Positions 33,871 to 44,240 are shown, counted from the first letter of the stretch. The stretch: 64,000 nt of DNA from Spizellomyces punctatus DAOM BR117 (GCF_000182565.1 NW_015971540.1:1178476-1242475); one strand, 5' to 3'. The notes: a model not told the origin generated them from the letters alone. Numbers and translations: made by a program.

Positions 33871-36653
33871 ATTCCATAACCCCGCATGGATGACGTGTTG
33901 TTCTGAACTACACATCGTAAAAACTTTAAAATCTTCCTCCGAAGAATATCCCCTTGTTTCCATAACCTTAATGCACCCGATTTTGTGGACCAGACCAGTC
34001 CTCCGAGCCGAGCGGCCTTCCGCAAGGTCAGGGGGTTGGCCCCTCTCCGAGGTGTCCACATTCCATATTCTCGGAGCGATGACATCGAATTCATAACCTT
34101 AATCCACGCGCGCGGGCGGTTGGCCGCTCTCCGAGTTGTCGACAGTATTCCATATTCTCGGAGCGATGACATTGAATTCATAATTTTAATCTACACGTGC
34201 GGGCGGTTGGCCGCTCTCCGAGTTGTCTACAGCATTCCATATTCCCGGAGCGATGACATCGAATTCATCTGCACGCATGCCCACGCGCGGGCGGTTGGCC
34301 CCTCCGAATTGTCCACATTCCGTGACTTCGAATTCATCTGCACGCCTCTCCGAGTTGTCGACCATATTCCATATTCCCGGAGCGATGACATCGAATTCAT
34401 ATCCTTAATCCACGCGCGCGGGGCGCTCCGAGTTGTCGATGGTATTCCATATTCCCGGATCGATGACATCGAGATCATAACCTTAATCTACGCGGTTCTT
34501 CATATCCCCTTAATGGACCCCAGTTTGTGGGCCCTTACCCGAATCAAAATGTCCTACATTGCCGGTCCAACCGTTGAAAATTAAGCTTCCGCGGCCATCC
34601 ATATTCCCGGGTCAATGACGTTGTTGTTTGCCGAATAAATCTCGGAGCACCAAAGAGAATTATTCCACATTCAAGTCGAATCCCGTAGCATGTACACACT
34701 CCGTACATCGTGTCACTATACACGCGAACGGGCTCGTCAGTGATTGGCTACGTTTACACCCGGAACGATTCTTGGTGTACTCGCCAATTAGTTTTCCTTT
34801 CAATGCCAAGTAGGAGAGAATTATAGAAAGTTTTTCCGCCGCACTCGGGAAGTAAAAACCCTAGGGGAACATTCATCTGCAGAATCAAGAGCGGTGCATC
34901 AAAGCCCATCACATATATTGCGGAAACGAGCGATGTACGTGATTCTTCGATTAATCGTACAACACAGCGTCTGTATGCAATTTCTTTGTCGATATGTCAC
35001 CCAATTCTGACCAGAGCTCCATCTCCCAGTACAACGATGGCAAGAGGCTCGTTTCGGGATCGAGGAATGCCGGTCGTGAGACCGTACCCTTGCCGATGCA
35101 CTTCCATGCAAGGCGAGGAGCCAATCGCGGTGTGAATCTGGCAAAAAATATGCGCCTTTGCGCAGTTGCCAATAGCAGTCAGGAGTGATGACTTTCTCTC
35201 ATAAAATGGCGCAACCGTTGTCCCATCTCCCCATCATTGTCTCGCTCACCCATCTTCAAATCGCTCGGGAACAGCGGTTTTTGCCTTCTCTCTTGACGTA
35301 ACACTTACGCTTGACTGTCAGCCCTAAAATGGGAGCGTCCCATTCCTCCTTCATCTACTGCAATGGGTGTCTGCGAATTGAGAAACCGGTAAAGTTGGGC
35401 AGTTTGTGCTAGAGTTGATGGGCGAACCATGGGTCAAGCTTCCCATGGGATCGGAGGAGAATACCTTAAGAACTTTAATTTGTCACACCTGGAGATTTGC
35501 ACCAATGATGCTTACCGTCCGTGTCTCGGGGTAAGGATACACGATGCTACGGTAGGTGTCCTCACATCCCATTGAATTGCTGCTCGTTTTTGGTGGAAGA
35601 TGCCATTGCATTGGCCTATGGCAAGGAAGCATTGATCCGCAAAGCCTTTCGTAAAATCGATCATCAATTCCTACGATGGCGCTGTGTATGAAGTCAAACC
35701 TTTGGAAACATCTTTGCTGAAAAGAGTGTCGATACGCTTACTGCCAGAGATGCCGGAGAGTTTGAGCTTATTGTATTGTCCAAACGGGAGAAAATGAAAT
35801 TGCTGAAACGGAGGCTGAAGAGGACTAAACTTGAATCTGGCGACTCTAATTACAGAAAATAGCATTGTTTGGAAAATGATCATTTTATGGACGAGACAAG
35901 GAAGTTTGCTCAATTTCGGGGATATTTTTGGAGCTATGTCCCATGGAGTCTGCCTTCAGTAGGACGATGAACATAACCTCACTGCAGACGAGATAGTGAG
36001 TATGAGATTAGATAATGGGATTTGCTGCGCCGTTTCATCCATCTCCTACTGCGATCGGCAAAGTTTATCATTTGGGGTCATAAGTTCGAGGACGAGATGC
36101 ACCCGAATCAAGTCCCCGAATTTGGGCCGCTTCCGCCTTTGTTTTAGGTGAGTGCTCAAGTGAAAAGATATTCGAGGGCAATTGGACGTGGCGTCAGCGT
36201 TTGTACATTCTTGTCACACAGCCATACGCAAGTAGGACTGACCTGCTATATCGCCGCTAACGATAGCGCTAAAGATAGCGCTAAAATGAACATGAGGAAT
36301 CTGCGGGAGGTGATCATGTATGGAACCGGACGATGGGACGATCCGAGTGGAACTTGTCGACAATGTCGAGTTATTGACGTCAGAGCTTAAACTTTAAAAT
36401 CCTAATCGCAATCGATTCCACAATTCGAACATTCCATAGTGCGGGTCAATGATGTCTGTTAACCTTAATAACCTTAAACAACCCGAGTTTATGGTTTCGT
36501 GAACTCAACTGCGATGGTCTTTGATCCGGTGTGATGGATCGGAGATACCGGCGTTCTGGAAAGTAACGGTCGCGATCTGATCCACAAACTGGGGTGCATT
36601 TAGAGTTATATTATTCGCCAAAGAGCGACGTCATTGACCCGGGAATATGGAAT
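33871..36653. repeat. repeat family around ATTCCATATTCCCGG, both orientations
   Basis: A motif ATTCCATATTCCCGG, then a GATGAC-type block and a CCTTAAT-type block, recurs at 33871, 34060, 34147, 34234, 34365, 34444, 34597 (final GTCAATGACG) and 36430. It is inverted at 36626-36653 (CATTGACCCGGGAATATGG). A linked segment ACCTTAATGCACCCGATTTTG recurs at 33966, 34508 and 36470 and inverted near 36590. No coding frame or terminal repeats of a known transposon were seen. Confidence 0.8.
34051..34492. repeat. tandem core of the repeat family, about 80-bp units
   Basis: Five to six tandem units. Each reads about GGGCGGTTGGCCGCTCTCCG, AGTTGTC, ATTCCATATTCCCGGAGCG, ATGACATCGAATTCAT and a linker ending CACGCG. 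One unit (34317-34345) has lost the ATATTCCCGGAGCG part. Confidence 0.85.
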
Positions 36654-36873
36654 CAGGGTTACGGCGTTGTGAAAGCCTCGCTTCAAGCTTTGGACCAGCC
36701 CACAAACATGGCTTGCGACGTTCATTGAATCGGTAAGCTCGACTTGTTAAGAAGCTGTGCTGTCCATGTATGCTTTTGCACGATCTATTGGCACTGTAAC
36801 AATGCATATTAGTTGCAGGCAGGGTGTGTGAGAAAGTGTGGGGATGCGCAGCCGAATATGAACAGCACAGTGG

Positions 36874-37398
36874 ATGTTGAGTAAAGTGAGTGCGCGCCTC
36901 TGTGAACATGACGTTCATCTAATCTGTCGACTACAAGATGTCACTCTGATGCAGCTTCACCAATACTCATCTCTGGCTCGCCCGAACTCCATTAATACCT
37001 TGTTGAGAACAGACCAAGCCTCTAGGTTCTTTCCGCCGGATACCCTTATGTACGCGAACCCTGTTCCTTTCCTCTCAAATCTGCACGCTGTGTACCCATC
37101 TCCCTCTGTCTACGATGCTTCAACACATCTGCCTCAACCCTCTCCGCTCGGAAGTCTCACCGCTGCCGGTGATGCCAGTCCTTACGCTTATCTCCAGTAT
37201 ATAGAACGGCATGTTGATGATATGATTCCTTTGGCTCCAACGATGCGACACCACGAGGAGGATGAAACCGAGACAAAGCGACAGAGGAAAGATTCAGTGT
37301 CAATTTTGGCTGCGGGAGCAGATTCCCTTCCACCAGATACCACCGATGGGTCATTACTCGGTCTTCCGAGTCCACATGACCTGGTTATTCAAGGATAG
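36874..37398 (+). CDS. hypothetical protein, disordered
   Basis: A single ATG-led frame of 174 codons, unusually long for this gene-poor region. It is rich in Pro, Ser, Tyr and Ala with an acidic-basic cluster (HHEEDETETKRQRKDS) that could be a nuclear signal. A GTGAGT donor at codon 5 and acceptors near 36952 mean the first ~25 residues may be intron, with translation from MQLHQYSSL. No family recognised. It could be the end of a larger gene. Confidence 0.45.
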   Translation: MLSKVSARLCEHDVHLICRLQDVTLMQLHQYSSLARPNSINTLLRTDQASRFFPPDTLMYANPVPFLSNLHAVYPSPSVYDASTHLPQPSPLGSLTAAGDASPYAYLQYIERHVDDMIPLAPTMRHHEEDETETKRQRKDSVSILAAGADSLPPDTTDGSLLGLPSPHDLVIQG

Positions 37399-38164
37399 GA
37401 CTAGAATAGTGACCGCACTATGTCTCTCCCAGGACAGTAATAATTGAGTGGCGGTATCGCAACATCCAATACACCCACACTCGCACCCGCACGCACCTAT
37501 GACAGTGCATAGGCTATAAACCTTTACCAGATATACAACTCATCTGCTACTTCTATTAGCATCGGTAAAGCCGTATCCGGCTGCATGACTTGGATATTAT
37601 GGAGGAATCATGATATGAGAGTGCACGTTGCTCGCGCTCGGGATCGGTCCGTCTCTTCTTGAACGCCTTCGATGACCGTGTTGTACACCCTTTGACTTTT
37701 TTGAATTCGTTCCAGTCGAAAATGGAGCAGCTCATTTATCGTCTGTAGGCCTTCCGTTTGCCAACAAGCTATCTTTTGTTTGTTAGCCAGTTTTCTCAGT
37801 CAGTTCCTCAATCCTTTTCTTATCTCGACCCAGAAAGCTCGATCGGATTTAGCCAATGTGAAACACAGTTGAGCCCGTTCGAAGCTTCTGATATTGCATT
37901 TTCAAGCAGTTGTAGCAAGTTACGGGCCGCTGTCGGTCAAGTTATACGGTAAACATGTGCAGTCGGATGTCTATGACCTAGCTTGACCTAGGTTACCAGT
38001 AAACTTAACCAAAGCAATCAACTCATCCTTAGTCAACAAGGAATAGATCGATAGAATATACATGGCGCTAATACTGTGAAGCTGACGAAATAGGATACTA
38101 GTTGCTAACTTTCTATAAGATGCTCAATTCCTTCCCTAAAATAAATTGTTGTCGGTAGTTGTTT
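37399..38164. other. intergenic, nothing recognised
   Basis: AT-rich sequence between the hypothetical protein and the 3' end of the peptidase gene, with only short frames. Confidence 0.45.
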
Positions 38165-39457
38165 TCAGACGGCCCTATGGACCAAATTTTGTACAATCTG
38201 TTTAATGATTCTAACGGATCGAATGACATCGTCCTTCTTTACAAACTCCTTTTCTGAATGCGCCACTAGAATTGATCCCGGTCCAAACAAGAGGGGTTTT
38301 TGTGTTCCTTTCAGGTATGGAATATCTTTCGATTCGAATGAGTAAATTGCTAAAGGTCGACGGAGGACACAAAGTTCTCACCAGTAAAATATCTCGCAAC
38401 AAACTTTTCCACACCATCCACGTCTACAGTTTCACATCTAACAGGGTTTTGCATCCCTCTGATAGTGAGAGTGACATGCACACCATCTGTACGAGGTTGC
38501 TCAACGATGGTCCGTAGTTGGGCAGCAACCTGTTCTGCATTCGTCGAGACACGGAAAGATATATCCGCTCGTGCATCTTCGGGGATGACATTGGCTGCAA
38601 CTCCTCCGGATATCTGGCCGAGATTCAGAGTAGTGGCGCCCAAAACGGGATCACTTGGCCATTCCTTTTCAGTGTGTGACCGTCAGCAACTTTGGATAAT
38701 GACAGTAGACTGTATTTCTATGATCAGCTTACCGTATGCTGCAAATCGTGCAATATATCCACTAAAGCAGCGATAGCTGATTTACCCCGTTCTGGATATC
38801 CACTGTGTCCCGCTTGACCTTTCACGACAATGTCCGCTTTGATCATCCCCTTGTGACCTTCTGCTATCATCATTTCAGTGGGTTCCCCGACAAGAAGATA
38901 TTGAGCATTGATATTAAGGGAATTGGCAGCTATCATTCCAATGTGATTCGTCTCTTCGCCTACGACATAGAGAAGCCTGAGTGATATGGTTTAGTCCATA
39001 AGTTCGGGCTACAAATTGGTATACGAATTGACACATACCCAACATCCTCTTCAGCTATCTTTCCCTCCTCAATCAAATCTTCGACTGCACAAATCTGTGC
39101 GGCGACACTTGCTTTTGCATCACAGCTTCCGCGCCCGTATAGGTTTTCGTCATCCTCACTCAACTCAATGTGCGGAGGGACAGTATCGACATGCGAGTTC
39201 AATAGTACTTTAACATTTGTCCGGATATTGTCAGTTTCGGGCTTGGAGCGATATGCATAAATATTATGTCTGACAGGTGAAGAGTCGGGGATCGGCTGCA
39301 GATGCACATGCCAGCCCTGCTGCGTCAGGTACGTCTTGAGAAAGTCTACCACAGACTGCTCTTGGAGAGTGGTAGACCGTATCGATATAAGAGATCGCAG
39401 GAGGGTGAGGACTTTGCTTTGAGATGGCATGGAAGTCTCTGTTGACTGAGCGCCCAT
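38165..39457 (-). CDS. peptidase M20 family, acetylornithine deacetylase/ArgE-like
   Basis: Four exons (39039-39457, 38733-38976, 38382-38664, 38165-38349) join in frame to 376 residues, the family length. Metal ligands and catalytic residues visible are His89 and Asp91 (NSHVDTVP), Asp113 (GRGSCDAK), Glu147/Glu148 (VVGEETN), Glu171 (LLVGEPT) and a final His in GPGSILVAHSEKEF. The lid domain carries GHSGYPERGKSAI and NVIPEDARADISFRV. M20 enzymes hydrolyse N-acyl amino acids or small peptides with two metal ions; ArgE-like action in arginine metabolism is plausible but unproven. The last intron, 38350-38381, is only 32 bp, yet its removal is needed to keep the conserved end in frame; a sequencing frameshift is the alternative. 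Confidence 0.9.
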
Positions 39458-41114
39458 TTTCGACCATCAACTTCAACTCAACAAGATGGCGGGGAAGATC
39501 TTCGAGGAGCATCGCCGACAATACTCTCACGTGACCGACTCTCCCATTTAGCCATTTTAGGGCGGGATGCTGCCTAGGATGTGATGTTTATCTTGATATC
39601 TACACTAGACGTTATTGCTGTTCCATGCCCACGGCTTTAACACAAAGCGACAACCGACAATATGCATTCATGATACAGGTAACCTAGACCTATTCTAACA
39701 ATGGATCGTAACTAGAGTGTACGGTGACACTCTGGGCCTTAATGAGCATTCAACATCAACAGTAAACTTTGAGCATCGGTTCTCGCACCACCTATCTCCT
39801 GCATGACCACACAAACCGCCGCCTGATGACCACAATAAAACTCAATCTGACCAAGAGTATTTCAATACGATGATGTACAATACGAGGGTTGCTTGATATG
39901 CTTGCTCGTATTGTTTGGATACATCTTGTCACAATCGTTACCCGATGAATGACTGCAATAAACTGTTTAGCGACGGGACAGTAAACGTATTTGTTCAATT
40001 CCCTTGTAGAACCCTGGAGTGTTTACAAACGTTCATCTGTTTGTGTTTTGTACATCTTGATTGGGATGCCATCTATTGTCCGTATGGAAATGTCACCCAT
40101 AGCCGAGAATCTACCCAACAATACTAAACTTTATTTGTCAGGCAAATACGGTAAATGAACTTGGGAGTCAAGACCTTTTCGATCGGGAAATACAATCAAA
40201 GTATGTAGCTTCCGGGACTTTTAGTCCTTTGATGCAAGCCGACTGGATTAGAATACTTGGTAGTCCGGCTTGAGCCCACTCAATCACTTTACGATGATTG
40301 TACAGAGACAAAACATCCAAATTCCAGATCTCTGATTGATCTTTGTTACAGTAAAGACATATTCTAAATGCCAATGGACCTTGCGGAGACTTGATCTCTG
40401 ATGACAAGGACAAGTAATCAAATTGCCCACTGTCAATGTTGGAAGACATTTGAACCGGCCTATCTTGTCAACAAAAAAGCTGACAGATGCTGCAACATTT
40501 TGCATCCTGCGGGATTTGAACTCTCCAACAAGCTACCACTCCACCACCGTTCACCAATGGGGCAGCCCAAGATGCAGATTGCAATGCATTGATTCAATCA
40601 AATGCGCACAGTGACGTATCAGTCACGATAGCAGTGTGATTGGAATTTGATTGCAGTGTGCCAAAAAAAGGTGCCCTTTGGTTAACTGTGGTTGAATGGT
40701 AACTGCTTACTAAGATGAATTAGTTACGGCACAATACTTTTGCCGATATCTGGACATTTCACGTAATCAAAAAGCGCGTCCGAAAGCTACGCGTTTGACT
40801 GCGCAGTGGCCAGCCAGCTCTACGACGTTTTCGCACTGGTTTTGACTTGAGTTTTCACACATTGACAATAATAAATTGACACAGATCCTCTGGGATATGC
40901 ATGGCGTACATTCGCACTTATGTTAGTGTTCAAAAAAAATCATGCACATATCATGAATGTTTTGCTGGCAGCTGTCCCATCTACAGCGCAGCATCCCATA
41001 CGAACGGTCATGTCTCCAAACGTATCTTGCAACGAGCCCAATGCGAACCTTTCGTTTGAGAGGAACAAAATACCTCATCATGACCAGACTCATCACCAGA
41101 CGACCGTCGTTGAG
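39458..41114. other. intergenic; one tRNA-like remnant
   Basis: No protein gene seen. The only structured item is the tRNA-like sequence at 40501-40575. Confidence 0.45.
40501..40575 (-). pseudogene. tRNA-like remnant
   Basis: Read on minus, 75 nt begin GCATCTT and end AGGATGC plus A, which pair as a 7-bp acceptor-like stem with one G-U. A B-box/T-loop match AGTTCAAATCC and an A-box-like TGGTGGAGTGG are present. The T stem pairs only 3 of 5, the D stem is absent and the boxes are too close. It is probably a decayed tRNA or tRNA-derived element, not a working tRNA. Confidence 0.35.
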
Positions 41115-41525
41115 CCAATCAGCGTTCGTTCATGCGAGTCCTCGTTCGTCACAAGAACGACGACGGTGATGGTGTGATATCGTTCTTGAGCCAATCAGAG
41201 TGCAGAACGATTGCGTATTGTCGCAGAAAGACATTGTTGGGCCAATCAGAGTGCAGAATGATTGCGTATTCTCGTCGTTGAGCCAATCAGAATGCACAAC
41301 GATTGCGAATCGTCACCCGCCGTCGTCGTTGAGCCAATCAGAATACGTCCATGCGAACGGCTGTCGTCATTCAAGAAGGTTCGTTCAAGTGATATCCTTC
41401 TTTGAGCCAATCAGAATGCAAAAACGTAAGCGCTTCCATCATAAAAGAATCCAAAGGAGAAGGAAAAGAACGCGTTCGTAGTGTGAAATTGGGCAATATT
41501 ACCTTCTCCGTGTTCTTTTAATTGG
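41115..41525 (+). promoter_or_regulatory. array of six CCAAT boxes
   Basis: GAGCCAATCAGA or close variants occur with the CCAAT at 41115, 41191, 41242, 41283, 41334 and 41407, all on the plus strand, spaced 76, 51, 41, 51 and 73 bp. An inverted ATTGGCC is at 41521-41527. CCAAT is the site of the fungal Hap2/3/5 (NF-Y) complex, and the shared flanks (GAG before, CAGA after) fit its preference. Extra shared flanks such as GTGCAGAACGATTGCGTATT show the array also arose by duplication. Confidence 0.8.
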
Positions 41526-41602
41526 CCCCCCTCGGGCCATCTGCTGCGCGTAACGCGTTTCCGCTGGGGGAATGGGGAATTATGGGGGGGATTCCCCCCA
41601 AG

Positions 41603-41610
41603 CATAAAAG
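41603..41610 (+). promoter_or_regulatory. TATA-like box with adjacent GC palindrome
   Basis: CATAAAAG lies directly after the perfect palindrome GGGGGGATTCCCCCC (41585-41599) and is followed by a pyrimidine-rich stretch that could hold a start site. It lies about 190 bp downstream of the last forward CCAAT box. Confidence 0.5.
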
Positions 41611-41639
41611 GACGACCCATTCCCGCATCCCCCGGCTCT

Positions 41640-42760
41640 TTTTCCTTTGTATCCCTCTTCGTGCCCCTACCGACTTTCACTCCTCAGACACGTCTGTTGG
41701 GTGGTATTGGATGTTTTGTCTCGTACAATCATCTTAAATGCATGTGACTTTCCTGGGTGATTTAGCGATCCACGGCGTCGTGCCAGCAACGTTGTGGTGA
41801 GCGGTCATTTGGGGGGTTGGGTCGAGCGACACCCTGAGTCGACAACAGTGAGCTTGGTTCCGTATGCTCCTGTGCAACCCGGCTAGGTCCCGGAGCTGAG
41901 GGCCCCGCTTCGTGCCGCGTTCTCTAATAAGACCACCTACGAGGAACCTTGTGGGTAACAACGGGCAGGTGCTCGGTCAAAGTCTTCCGACCGCAAGCGA
42001 GGTTGACGCAACCCTTGGGGTGTTGCTCTTGGGGCATTCAAGGGAAAGAGCAACACGGCCTACACGACAACGACGACATCGCGAAAATGGCAACGGGGCG
42101 GTACGCGGACCCCCATCGTTTCGGAACGCTAGGTTCGGCTTCTGTCGGGCTCATCCGGAGCGAGCGAAGGCGAGGGTCGCACGGGTCCCCTGTTCCTTGA
42201 GTTCAGGATGGCCGCGTGCTCCCGATCAACGCATTGTGCTGCGTCGAGGAGCGGCACAGCGATGCCCGCGTCCTGTCACGCCCGTTCTGGTGAGGATCTT
42301 GGTTTTCTATTCGACCTTGTCTTGTATCTCTTCTGATCACTTTTTTTTTCATAGGGCCGACTTATCTGACCAGTCCTGGTAAGCATCTTGCTTTCTCTTT
42401 TCTTTTTTTACTTCATTCATACTAATCATTCTTTTGCTTTTATAGTCGGAGCGACACCAATGGGCCGCCCCATCCAGGCGCTAAACTGGTAGCTGTGTAT
42501 TCGGACCAAGGCCGAGGATTCCGCGGTCTCCGTTTCTCTCCGGTGTACGTCGGTGGCGATGAGTGAGCGTGCTTAACCTGGCTCCTGAGCATCAAAGCCG
42601 GTCGTGGTGTAATCCGGGCAGCGGGTTGAACCGGTTCTCGGTCAACTTGGTTGATACTGGGGGCTATACGGTCAGGTGGGCTAGCTGCAAAGTGAGCAGC
42701 TAGCCAAATCCTTCCCGGGTGGGCACTTGCGCTTGAGCCTGATCAACTCAGGCGCAAGCG
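41640..42760 (+). ncRNA. candidate spliced structured noncoding RNA
   Basis: Two canonical introns are evident: 42290-42354 (GTGAGG...ATAG) and 42379-42445 (GTAAGC, branch site ATACTAATC, TTATAG). They flank a 24-nt exon at 42355-42378. The ATGs at 41710 and 41739 are followed by stops within 20 codons, and the longer GC-rich frame 41912-42289 has no ATG and stops in the small exon. The last part has strong hairpins: a perfect 10-bp stem at 42679-42705 and a 12-bp stem at 42726-42758. Start and end are guesses from the TATA-like site and the second hairpin. It could instead encode an unrecognised protein. Confidence 0.45.
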
Positions 42761-42776
42761 GCTCACCGAATATTGG

Positions 42777-43130
42777 TTGGTGCGAGGGCTTGTGTTGGTT
42801 GTTGGCTTGTTGGTTCTGAGGGCGTCACTGTACATACTTGGTTGGTGCGAGGGCTTGTGTTGGTTGTTGGCTTTTGAGCTGCGAACTTGGTGATCCCAAG
42901 GTCCTGGCTAGCGAGGTTCAATTCCTTGCTTTCTTGTAAATACTTGTTGGTCGTTGGCTTGTGTTGGTTGTTGGCTTGTGTTGGTTGTTGGCTTGTGTTG
43001 GTTCTGAGGGCTTCACTGTACATATTTGGTTGGTCGTTGGCTTGTGTTGGTGCGAGGGCTTGTGTTGGGTGCTGGCTTGTGAGCTGCGAACTTGGCGATC
43101 CCAAGGTCCTGGCTAGTGAGGTTCAACTCC
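42777..43130. repeat. GTTGGCTTGTGTTGGTT minisatellite and duplicated segments
   Basis: Units of about 18 bp, TGTTGGTTGTTGGCTTG, are repeated many times. Two longer blocks, about 42875-42930 and 43077-43130 (GAGCTGCGAACTTGGTGATC, CCAAGGTCCTGGCTAGCGAG, GTTCAATTCC), are near-identical. The longer block resembles the 3' half of a tRNA (GGTTCAATTCC). Confidence 0.8.
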
Positions 43131-43191
43131 TTACACCCGGCGTTGTGGGGTCCGATCCCCCATTTCGCCACTGCTACATACAAAAACACAG

Positions 43192-43246
43192 AGGAGTGCC
43201 AAATTGGTTGGCTTTAGGGGTTCGACTCCCCGCTTCCTTTTTTATA
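43192..43246 (+). ncRNA. tRNA-like element with T-arm and oligo-T end
   Basis: AGGAGT is followed by a hairpin GCCAA-ATTGG-TTGGC, then a clean T-arm GGGG-TTCGACT-CCCC, then GCTTCCT and TTTTTT. The first and last segments pair over 5 positions. A D-arm is missing, so it is not an ordinary tRNA. The oligo-T suits an RNA polymerase III terminator. Confidence 0.35.
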
Positions 43247-43283
43247 ATCTGCTCGAGACTCTTACGACGACGACGACGACGAA

Positions 43284-44240
43284 ATGCAAAACTCGAACTC
43301 TTACGGCGAGCAAGTCTCGAATCAGTCGATCTGGCGATGCCGGAAAAGTCTTCGCAACAGCGATTTTGGTCAGCGGCAAGAGATTGAAAACGGCGACGAT
43401 CAAGAAGAGCAGATGGTCCATCTACTTTGCTTCAGTGCCAGTTTCGAGTATTTCACGACAGCTGAAAGGAACGTGAGGTTCAAGCATTTCGCTCAAGCAT
43501 TTCGAAACGACGTAGAATTCTCGGCTACGACCATCTTGGAGAACAATGGAGAGTACTAAAAACGCAGTTGAAGCAGTTGGCTCGTACACGTTTCAAACTG
43601 GCATTGTGGAAAGGCAAACTGTCTACGACAACTCTAAAAGGACGAGGTGTTCAAGCATTTCGAAAGTGAAATAACGCGCATTTGCTACGACAACTTTCAA
43701 GGTCCGACGTGGAAAGTCCTTCATATCGCTCAAGTGTTTTCGTCAGTTGCATATCCGTCAGTGGCATATCCAACGGCAATTGTGAAGACGGGAAGGTTGG
43801 AGCAAGTAGATAGTGGCATATCTGGGTCAAACGGAACACTCTTTGCATTTCAAATGATTGATATGCAAGGACGGTTCACCAAAGCATGTCGAAGTACAAG
43901 CATTTCGAACCGACATTGCAAACAATTGCTACGACATCAAAGGACGGTCCAAGTATTTTCATATCGGCCAGGCGCTTCAACGGTTGCAAAATACCGCTAG
44001 TCTACAAATAATTATCAAGGACGTACGATCGGAAGCAAAATCACAACATCAGCTCACCTTCAGTACCGATAACCGAGCCATTTTTTGTTCCGCAACGAAA
44101 TCATGTACAAAAAGAGGGAGTAAGGTCTACCTAGTACTTTCCGATAGCATCGCTGAGACGGACGTTCAAGCATGTTAAAGTGGTAACCGGTATTTTGTTG
44201 ACAAGAACTCTCGACGTCGGAGATTTTCATGCGTTTCGAA
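43284..44240 (+). pseudogene. decayed tandem coding repeats
   Basis: TTCAAGCATTTCGAA with a following TTGCTACGACA segment recurs near 43480, 43650, 43893 and, weakly, 44166 and 44230. Translated in different frames the copies still resemble each other (FKHFESEITRICYDNFQG versus VQAFRTDIANNCYDIKG; VLHIAQVF versus YFHIGQAL). This suggests an old repeated protein-coding unit now broken by frameshifts. No family recognised. Confidence 0.4.

Noticed and set aside
33985-34584. 199-codon plus frame with regular repeats
   Set aside because: The repeats in the peptide are those of the tandem DNA repeat; opposite strand and other frames are open too, so it is not evidence of a gene.
40501-40575. Functional tRNA gene
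   Set aside because: Acceptor stem pairs but the T and D stems do not; listed as a remnant only.
41640-42760. Telomerase RNA
   Set aside because: Spliced and structured, but no stretch complementary to 1.5 TTAGGG repeats was found.
42763-43104. Minus frame rich in Gln/Pro/Thr repeats
   Set aside because: Translation of the minisatellite only.
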